A DNA stretch of 64,000 nt from Brachypodium distachyon. Taxonomy: Eukaryota > Streptophyta > Magnoliopsida > Poales > Poaceae. The position numbers and the translations under genes are program-made. The stretch's first letter is position 1; every line of letters begins with the position of its first letter. Location of the stretch: positions 12,390,501 through 12,454,500 of the forward strand of contig NC_016132.3 in the NCBI RefSeq assembly GCF_000005505.3, written 5' to 3'. The notes under the pieces are model-generated. The model was not told the origin of the DNA and did not search any database. It saw only the letters and a list, made by a program, of their open reading frames with translations. Positions 56,365 through 64,000 of this stretch are shown piece after piece.

Positions 56365-59300
56365 TCACAGAACCTTGACGCCACTCGGCCGTTTACCTTC
56401 CATGGCATCCTTCTTGTCGCGGCAATCAGAACAAAGGAAAGGGCTTTGCCATGGTTTAGAGCTGGAAGAGAATTTCGAACCAGCATGAACCGATATACCT
56501 TCACTTGGATCAAGGTCTACCTGGCAGATAGCACATGTAAACAAGCTTGACGTTCTCCGACCACTTGAGTGATTACCTAACCTGCACCTTGAAGTAAATC
56601 AAATTAGTGTTCGGTTTATAGTGGAATCCCAATTGGCATTACACTCACACCATCTCTTCAACCAAGGAACTATAATATAAAACAATACACTGATGAAGAA
56701 AATAGAAATGAAAAGAGGTTGTTCTAAAGAAAAGTTCAAGTTCATCACAACGCATGATTGCCCTAACGTGATGCATAGTTGGCTAATAAATTGGGATACA
56801 AGTCATACCAGGTTAATGATCAGAACCGTCACGAAATTGACCTTAGGAGATGAAATCATGATTTTACAGTGAGCCATAGGTAATTTAAAGCAAACTAGCT
56901 GAAATGCCCGAGCGTTGCAACGGAGCAACAAAACAAAATGTAGGCCCGATTTGCCTCCAGTTCTCCCTGCAGCGCCCGCACCGACTCCTCAGCCGCCTCC
57001 TTCTCCCCCCGCAGCCGCGTAGCTATCGCATCCAGCTCCTCCACTGCCGGATCAGCTCCTCAGACGCCTTCCCTCCCGGAGCCTTTGATGACAGCTCTGG
57101 CGTTCGTGCGGGCGGCCGTGGTTTCACAAAACAGTGCGACTCTGTCAAGACGAGGTGACGAACTGATCCATGGAGGCATGTATGTACGTACCCGGCAGGA
57201 TCAGCGCCCTAGCCTCGCAATCCACCGCGGCTGACGGACGAAGCACCAATGGGTCTCCTTTTCCGGGAGGGGCAAGGCAGTGCGTCGATGACTCGGTTCC
57301 CGTCCGGGTATCGGTGTCTTTTTTTACTTGTTGGAAACAGAAAAATCACATGAAGACGCACGTGCACACACGATCAGAAAATATTTTAAACACCTGTGAC
57401 TTGTCGTGCCTTGCTTTTCTCTCTGTGGTCGTCTCGGCCCGCGCCGCCGTAGAAGCTCGCGGAGTAGGCAGCCGAGATCGCGCGGGCGGACGAGGAGGAG
57501 CAGCGGACACGGGGCGTGGCAACGCGGGACGAGGTGGGGGCGCCCGGGGAAGCGCGGGAGGGTTGCGGGAGGTGGAGACGGACCTCGTGGCGCGGTCTCG
57601 CGTTGGCAGGGCTGAGTAACTTTTATTGTCCGGTGGTAACGGGGGTAAGGGGAATTGGAAACGGACGACGCAGGTGGCGCGGGGCTTGACGAAGAAATGT
57701 GGAGAAAAAAAGGTGGAACCTTACGTATTTTTTAGATAGGTATAGATTCAGGCATACTGCATATCAATTCAGGACAATTTTCCAACTTTCGAAAGGATTA
57801 ATCACATATTTGAAAAACAAATGAAACATTGAAGGGGTAAGAATGGCAACTTCAACGCAAGCCAGCCAATCCTCAACATTAACCGATGAAGAAACAGGTC
57901 AGCCTCAAATATAAAACGCAGTTGGTTCTCATGTTAGATTTCAATTAGGAGTAGCTATGCCTCACCATGACTATTATTTTGTGTGTGCGTGGTTCAAAAC
58001 GAATCTTACTACTTACACCTTTCAACAGGGACTAGTGAAAAACACTTAGAAAATTCAGAATAAAGAATGTGGAAATTGTTTGGAATCTGATTTACAACTA
58101 ACCTCTCTGAGAGCATCGCTGAACCTTCTTCAAATATCTCTTCAACCATACCCACTGAAGAAAGTTGTTTAGTCAATTTATTAGACATGACCTTTCCTTT
58201 TTTTCTAAATATCAGAGACTTGATCTTATTCATCTTTTTCGGTGGAGATGGGAGCCGCATCGTTTGATCAGGCGGGATTATGTCAACAACTACGCAGGTT
58301 GTATCATCTTTTAAGCCCCTGGTCCTGAGCGCCTCCTAAATGATTATTTCAGAAATGCAATTGATGAGAAAAAAGAACATGTCTGCTGTTACAAACATCT
58401 ACTCCCTCCGATCCATAATAAGTGTCTCTAATTTAGTACAACTTTGTAATAAATTAGTACAAAATCTGAGACACTTATTATGGATCGGAGGGAGTAATAC
58501 GCTGGGACCATTAGAAGCATCACCAATGGTACAGCAGAACCATTTTAACTATAAAGTGACGCTAACCTTCACTATTTGCTTAGCAGCGAGTTCAGCAGGC
58601 AACCCTCTGCAACACTTCGCAGCTACTTCTGAGGACAATGAATCCCAAATGCCGTCTGAAGCAATAATAAGCCTCCCACCAGCATTTGATAACTAAGAAA
58701 AACAAACAGCATATCAAGCAGAAAGCATTTAGTATCTACGAGCAGTAGCTGAATGTATTTGCTGGGTCATTTTCTTATAGCGAAATAACGTCATATATAC
58801 ACAGAATTATAATATTCTGAAGCAGAATACTTGGATCACTTCATGACTTGTCACACTAGTACCTTCACTTGCTTGACATAAGGAACAGGTACAATAAATT
58901 CACCGACATCGATATCTCCAATGGATCTTGATAAGCATAAACCTCCTGGCCAGCATCTTAGTGGGCCGATCTAAAAACAGGGAAACAAAAATTCTTAAGA
59001 GCATGTTTGCGTCCTTCCAAAGTTTTTTTTGTCTTTATTATGGATCTATCTTATACAGCAAAACCAACTAGTACAATAAATCCTTTTGAGCAGTAAGTGA
59101 GAGCAAACCTCTGCCCCACCAACAACACTTAGCCTGCCAACTTCACCTCCACTCGCTGTGACACGCTCCCTCCTACCAACATTTTATTTGACAGTTAGGA
59201 TGACATTACATGAACATTGTCCATCTTACTGCTTGGGCATTAACCAGAAAGAATATAAGGAAATGCCATTGAATGAAATTACATAATATAGGGTTGCACC

Positions 59301-60903
59301 ATCATAACCACGAGTTAATGAACAATTTCCACTTCCCACCCTTACATTACTGCTGCAGATAATTATATGAGTAAACTCCACTGCTGAAATTTCCAATTTC
59401 TTTGTCATATATATATTTTGTGTTCACTAAAATGGTCCTCTTTGATTCACAACAATTTTGCTGGAATTCCAGAGTAAATTCATTTCCCGGAGGAATCAAG
59501 AAAGTGCCAAAAGAGGAACCAAACAGCTACACCCAGCACACCCAGCATGCTATTATAGTTTTACCCATTAATGCTTAGCTGTAGAGAAAAAAGTGCTTGG
59601 TGACTTGCAAAATGTTCCAAATAAAGCAACTTGTACTCACTCCTCGACGTTTTCTTCTAGTCTGTGATCCACTGTGAGCAAAGAAACAGACCCACCCTGA
59701 GCATCCAAAATACAGCGAGAATCACCTACTGAAGCAACAGTGATAGTCCAACCGTCGATTATAACAAATGTGGCAGTTGTGCCAGAAGTTTGACCTGGTA
59801 GCCACAAAAGGAAAAATTCATTAGTATTCGTCATAACTTGTGTTGCTGCGGTAAACGCCAAATACCCATGACAAAGCCATGCCTTTGGTTTGGAATTCCT
59901 TGTCTGTCTTAACGAAGCCAGAGACAAGCGCACGGGGCAGAGCATGCAACCACTCATTACGGGACAGCCCCCGTGGCATCGCGCTAAGGACATGGTTGAG
60001 CAGATTGTCCCTTGTATATATCGCGGCAGCGTTGCCGTTATGTCCGTCAAGAACCTGAATACAACAAAACATCCAGTTAATAAATAGAGACATCGTCATG
60101 ATCCATCCTCAACTGCAAGCATTCCAGTTCATAGCCCACCTGAGCAGTGGCTAAGTGCGTATACATGCAATTTCCAGGCACAAACTGGGTCCTAAACTGA
60201 GAACAGGCCTACAAAGATCTACAACCAAGCAGAATCTATAGCTGAACGCATCAATTCACTAGTCATCCACCCCACAGATGGGAGCAGACAAAATACAAGC
60301 TTCCTCTGCAGCTGCACTAACTTCAACAAGCGCATCAAAGCTCACTAGCTAGATATTTAGCTACTCCCGAGCTCAAAAAATCAACACCACCCCCACCCAT
60401 ACCCCCCCTAAAAAAAAAAGAACAATCAAACCCCAGCCGCAGATCAAGTAGATGCGGTGGCAAAATCGCGCGCGCGGTACTACCACCCCGTGCACCTACA
60501 AACCATAGAACACTTAAATAACTGGCAGAGTAATAATCTACAGTAGTTAGGACGCCAGAAAGCGACTTACGGCGAAGACGGCGAAGGTGGGATGGTGCGA
60601 GGAGGTTGGAGAGGAGTAGGAAGTGGAGGGGCGCGCGCAGTCGGTCCTGAGGAGGAAGAAATCCTCGCCCTTCTTGGACTGCGCGGCGCACCCGTAGCGC
60701 AGCAGCGGCCGGCGCGTCGGCGCCTCCCCAACTCCACCTCCTACCCCTCCGTCCTCCTGTCCAGAGATACTGCTCGCGGCGCCGGCGCGCCGCTCCGTGC
60801 GGGCCTCTTCCTTTATGAGAGCCGCGAGCGGCACTGGTCCGCTGTTGCCACCAGCATGACGGTGGTGTTGTTCAGCCGCCGGCTCGGCCGACGACGACGA
60901 CAT
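56365..60903 (-). CDS. Protein phosphatase 2C with C-terminal four-cysteine module
   Basis: Metal-dependent Ser/Thr phosphatase (PPM family). Eight exons on -: 60903-60571, 60054-59883, 59794-59641, 59172-59109, 58970-58863, 58692-58567, 58335-58103, 56581-56365; 1407 nt, 468 aa, one frame. Start chosen at the first ATG (MSSSSAEPAAEQHH). Motifs: RYGCAAQSKKGEDFF (69-83), DGHNG (114-118), TSGTTATFVI (171-180), GDSR (192-195), ASDGIWD (288-294), DDTTCVVVD (329-337), giving the metal-binding aspartates. The C-terminus has paired CxxC (413/416 and 447/450) in CAICQVD...FLCSDC, a zinc-ribbon-like module shared with Arabidopsis PP2C5/12/15-type proteins as I know them. Intron 2 (59882-59795) needs a GC donor. 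Intron 7 contains a Helitron, intron 6 a MITE. Confidence 0.95.
56896..57746 (-). mobile_element. Helitron with captured GC-rich sequence, in PP2C intron 7
   Basis: 851 bp. On - it starts TCTATACCTATCTAAAAAAT after A and ends CGTTGCAACGCTCGGGCATT...CTAG before T: the 5'-TC, 3'-hairpin, CTAG and A/T insertion signature of Helitrons. The inside is GC-rich, unlike the surrounding intron, and on - at about 57050-56945 encodes LRGEKEAAEESVRALQGE, a coiled-coil-like segment that looks taken from a host gene. No RepHel, so it is non-autonomous. Same orientation as PP2C. Confidence 0.75.
58402..58494. mobile_element. Stowaway MITE in PP2C intron 6
   Basis: 93-bp near-perfect inverted repeat with CTCCCTCCGATCCATAATAA ends and TA duplication (58400-58401, 58495-58496). 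Same subfamily as 20364-20456. Confidence 0.92.
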
Positions 60904-62255
60904 TCCCTTCGCCTTCCCCGATCGGATCGAGGAGGGACTGACAGGCACGCGGAAAGGTAGGGAGGCCTGCAGACGCGGTTTTGTTTTCTCCCTTTTTTTA
61001 CACGGTAGCTTGGCTCCAGTTTCGCATCCGGTGGGCCTCGCGCTTGCAGACTTCCATTTTTTAGCAACGACTTCATCGACTCATAATTCTTCAAAAATAT
61101 TACATTAGACATTTTTTCACAATAGATATATTCATTTTTGATAATTTAAAACAAAAATTATGAAGCGGAGTAGAAAATAAAGTTACACGAACAAATAAAG
61201 GTGGAAACGAAAAAGAAAAACCAGAATAAGAACGGCTGTCCTGAAAAATTTGCAGAAAAAACCCAACGGACAAAAAAAATACAAAACGTTCCTCAGTGTT
61301 CATACATTAACCGAAACCAACGACCACCGCCAACCTCCAATGTCGTGCAAATGGGCGTTGGAAGAGGTGCCGAGTCTCCACTATTGTCAGATCCAAAGAA
61401 GCATCGTCGCCGACAAGGCTTCGTGAGTCATAAACAGGCCTGCTGCAAGCAGCAAGACACATGTCGTTGTGGCACGTCAACCACGGGACGTCTTCGTGCT
61501 GTGTTGGACCCAGATCCAGTGCATCCCATCAATGAAGTCAGGGAATAACAACAGATCCACCACCTTCGGACGAACATTCTCGCTCCAGAGCAACCACCTT
61601 GCCCCGCCCTCGAGCGCCATCGTGGATAACGATGAACACCGTGACACATTGGCAGTGTGAGCCTGCGAGCACAATTCGACAGCTTTTTCTTCTTTCTTTT
61701 CTTTTCACAAGGGCAGTTTTGTTGTTTTATAGAGAAATTTTTCGATAATGAAAGTCCGCATCGAGGAGACACATCCAGTAGTTTGACGGGGTGGGGGGGG
61801 GGGCTTTCCCTCTTAACAATTTTATTACTTAAGTATTTATTAATCATATCATTAAACAGCAGCTTAGGTCACTTTTTTTTTCTCTAAGCCCAACTCGTTT
61901 GCCTCACATAATCATTCATTTTGTAGAGGTATCTAGCTCTTGCCAAATTGAGCACACACTTGTAAAAGTAATCATCATTTTTCACTAAAAAGAGTTAACT
62001 CACTCGGAAAGATAAATTAAGATACTAGGCAAACCTTCACCAAGCTGTAATGAAGCTTAGGTAGATGCCAAACACCATGATTTAGTCTTGATCCTTTTGT
62101 GCAAACGGGCCATGGGGACTCGCGAATGGCTTGTTTCCTTGGCTTTCATCTATATGAATTTGCTTAGGTAGATGTCAAACACCATGAGGGAGGAGAGGAA
62201 GGGATAGCGGAGGAACACACTATCGTTTTCCGTGCCATTGTTTGCCGAATCCTTA
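60904..62255. other. PP2C upstream region, no gene supported
   Basis: The first about 100 bases should be the PP2C leader (- strand). 61100-61180 resembles half of a Stowaway element. 61280-61680 is a moderately GC-rich block with several short frames and no motif, perhaps an old repeat. A G10 run lies near 61792-61803. A 26-bp repeat is at 62055 and 62162. Confidence 0.4.
62055..62187. repeat. 26-bp direct repeat, offset 107
   Basis: GCTTAGGTAGATGCCAAACA plus CCATGA at 62055-62080 and again at 62162-62187 with one mismatch. Confidence 0.85.
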
Positions 62256-63702
62256 GGTCACCTCCAGCGGGGCGACCCATTTGGACCGGCGCGGTCTGTT
62301 TGCGGGAAAAGGACCAAAAGGGCGGTCCAGTGGGATGACGCATTTGAGCTGGCGTCCGCTTTTTTGTTCGTGAAAATGCATTCCAGGCGCAAATCTGCGT
62401 CGGATTTGCGCCCCCACGGACCGAGAAACGAAGCGCCGCTCGGTCCGCGCGTCCACTCGGTCAAACCTTTTCGCCTCTCCGTCCCCTCATGGCAGCGGCC
62501 GAAAGAACACACGTCCCCGGTCCTATTAAATGGGGACCATCTACCCGTCCCCATCCCCACACCCACTCACCTCCTCCCAAACCCTAGCCACCGCCAACCA
62601 TCGCCGAGCTCGAGCCCCAAGCGATGCCGCCCATGAGAGAATGTCCGCCGGCGAGGCAAACACAACCACGAGGCGGGCTCGTCCTCCGGAGCCCGCAACT
62701 GACGCCCCCGCGCGCTTCCTCCTCCTCCCCGTTCCCTTCCTCCTCCGACGCCGTTCCGCATCACGCCGCTGGCCCGCCGGGAGCGTCGGCAATACGTCGA
62801 CGTCCGCCTGGCGGACTACTTTTGGGAGCACGGCATCCCAGCGCCGTGGTCTGACGTGCACTTTCCCCGCGGGTGGCACCTGAGCCCCGAGCGGGGTCCG
62901 GTGCCCCTCGTCTCGGCTACCGGGCGAGCTCGCGGTGGAGATCCACCGCCGCCGCCAACACCTCCCCGACAACCTCCGCGACGACCTCGATTTCGCGGAG
63001 GAGTCCCCATACCGGGATGCATGGTTCATGGCGGAGAACGACCTCCGCTGCGAGGGTTTCTTCGCCAGGGTCCCGGCGAGGAACGCCGCCCCACCACCGC
63101 CTCCACCACCGCAGGCGATGGCGGTCATGAAGCAAGAGGAGGAGGAGCCGGTGGCGCCCGCGCCGCACACCGAGGAGGAGGAGGCGGCCATGCTCGAGGC
63201 CGCTCTAATGGAGAGCGACCGGGTTGAGTTGGGCCAGTGGCTTGGACTCGGCGCCGCGCTCTACGTCTCCACCCTCACTGACGAGGGCGGCGCGCCTCCG
63301 CCTCCACCGCCGCCGTCGCAAGTCCAGGAGGAGGAGGAGGCCGACTGGTCTCCATGGACGCCGGAGCCGGAGGACGACCTGGACCTCGGAGGAGGAGGAG
63401 GAGGAGATCATCGACTGTGAATCGGACTCTGAGTAGATGATCTTTGTTTTATTATTTTATGTAGTAGTTTTAATATTATGTAGTAGTACTTTTAACTATA
63501 TATGTACGAACTTTGCCCCAACTATACATATATGCAATGTCTATCTTCGGCTAGTTTTTTTTTTTTTGAAAATGGATCGCGTCGCAGGAGTCAGTGGCTG
63601 ACCCAAACGGACGGAGGCCAGATTTGTGTCCGGCCGGCGACCCAAATGGACGAAAACCACTAAAGAAAGTGGTCCATTTGGGTCACTTGGCTGGAGTTGC
63701 CC
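62256..63702 (+). mobile_element. Non-autonomous PIF/Harbinger-like element with a coding frame
   Basis: 1447 bp between TTA duplications (62253-62255, 63703-63705). Left end GGTCACCTCCAGCGGGGCGA followed by CCCATTTGGACC; right end, inverted, GGGCAACTCCAGCCAAGTGA then CCCAAATGGACC. Subterminal copies of the GACCCAAA(A/T)GGAC motif are also present. The inside holds the frame at 62642-63420. No transposase. Confidence 0.75.
62642..63420 (+). pseudogene. Pro/Glu-rich reading frame inside the PIF-like element
   Basis: Three frames must be combined: after an ATG at 62642 the conserved-looking part is TPFRITPLARRERRQYVDVR, LADYFWEHGIPAPWSDVHFP and GWHLSPERGPVP, then after a frameshift near 62925 LAVEIHRRRQHLPDNLRDDL, ESPYRDAWFMAENDLR, poly-Pro, acidic runs and a stop at 63418-63420. 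I recall similar frames as widespread in wheat repeats. No enzymatic motif. It is either a captured gene or a transposon-encoded protein of unknown role; this copy is frameshifted. Confidence 0.5.
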
Positions 63703-63705
63703 TTA

Positions 63706-64000
63706 CGCCTCCGTCAGGTGCCAGAGCAGGGTGGAGGTAGGTGTTTGGGGAGAGAGATGCTTATCCATCTGATTTGGTTAACTCGGTCTGACCATCACTT
63801 AGGAGAACTAGATGATGCCCTGCACGTTGTCGCGGAAATTTTTAGTTAACATACGTGAGCCCACGTTGTTGAAGGAAATTCTTAGTTAACATGCATGAGT
63901 AAAATGTAGCAACAAATTAAAGAGTATCCATTGAAAACGTATAATGTAATTGTATGATAGATTATACATTTTTCACTTAATGGAAATAACTTGATGAAAA
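63706..64000. other. Right edge: possible Helitron end and short repeats
   Basis: On - the sequence GCAGGGCATCATCTAG ends at 63808 and is followed by T, resembling a Helitron 3' end whose body would run beyond the window. Next to it GGAAATTTTTAGTTAACATA (about 63836) recurs at about 63876 as GGAAATTCTTAGTTAACATG. No gene. Confidence 0.35.

Overview
This is repeat-rich plant nuclear DNA from a grass, most likely a member of the Triticeae (wheat, Aegilops or barley group). The evidence is spliced plant genes with GT-AG introns, many Stowaway-type MITEs ending in CTCCCTCC with TA target duplications, Ty3/gypsy elements with LTRs of about 3.3 kb, and Mutator, Helitron, hAT and PIF/Harbinger elements. 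No bacterial, organellar or viral genes are visible.

Three intact-looking host genes can be assembled exon by exon. (1) A fimbrin/plastin actin-bundling protein on the + strand, 17107-23672, 13 exons, 698 aa. (2) An ARG1-type (ALTERED RESPONSE TO GRAVITY 1) DnaJ protein on the - strand, 41814-33381, 11 exons, 408 aa. (3) A PP2C protein phosphatase with a C-terminal four-cysteine module on the - strand, 60903-56365, 8 exons, 468 aa. All exon phases add up to one open frame in each gene. One PP2C intron appears to use a GC donor. A CpG-rich exon-like block lies at 53856-54172 and another at about 8950-9560; I cannot name either.

Layout. 1-535: LINE tail. About 833-8905: a decayed autonomous Mutator-like element (MULE) with long GC-rich inverted termini, a mudrA-type transposase pseudogene, a second gene for a GRF-type zinc-finger protein, and an array of about nineteen 43-bp repeats. 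A copia-type solo LTR with a perfect 5-bp target duplication is nested in the transposase. 9-17 kb: two retroposons with clear target duplications, several MITEs and a Helitron end. 17-23.7 kb: fimbrin with four MITEs in its introns. 24-33 kb: duplications, an 84-bp triplicate, a gypsy solo LTR of 3.26 kb that splits an older coding repeat, and a LINE relic. 33.4-41.8 kb: ARG1, whose introns hold a LINE tail, two MITEs and a copia LTR with its primer binding site. 42.3-53.8 kb: a Tat/Athila-like gypsy fragment interrupted by a chromodomain gypsy element (Tekay-like), whose upstream LTR is cut off next to the exon-like block. 54-61 kb: PP2C with an 851-bp Helitron in its last intron. 62.3-63.7 kb: a non-autonomous PIF/Harbinger-like element carrying a proline- and glutamate-rich reading frame. 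A possible Helitron end lies at the right edge.

The three host genes act in separate processes (actin bundling, gravitropic signalling and trafficking, dephosphorylation) and show no operon-like relation. Most of the remaining sequence that I can assign is transposon-derived, and nested insertions give a relative order: for example the Tat fragment is older than the Tekay-like element, and the MULE is older than its solo LTR. The most unusual objects are the two-gene MULE with its minisatellite, the Helitron with captured coiled-coil-like sequence inside PP2C, and the GC-AG intron.
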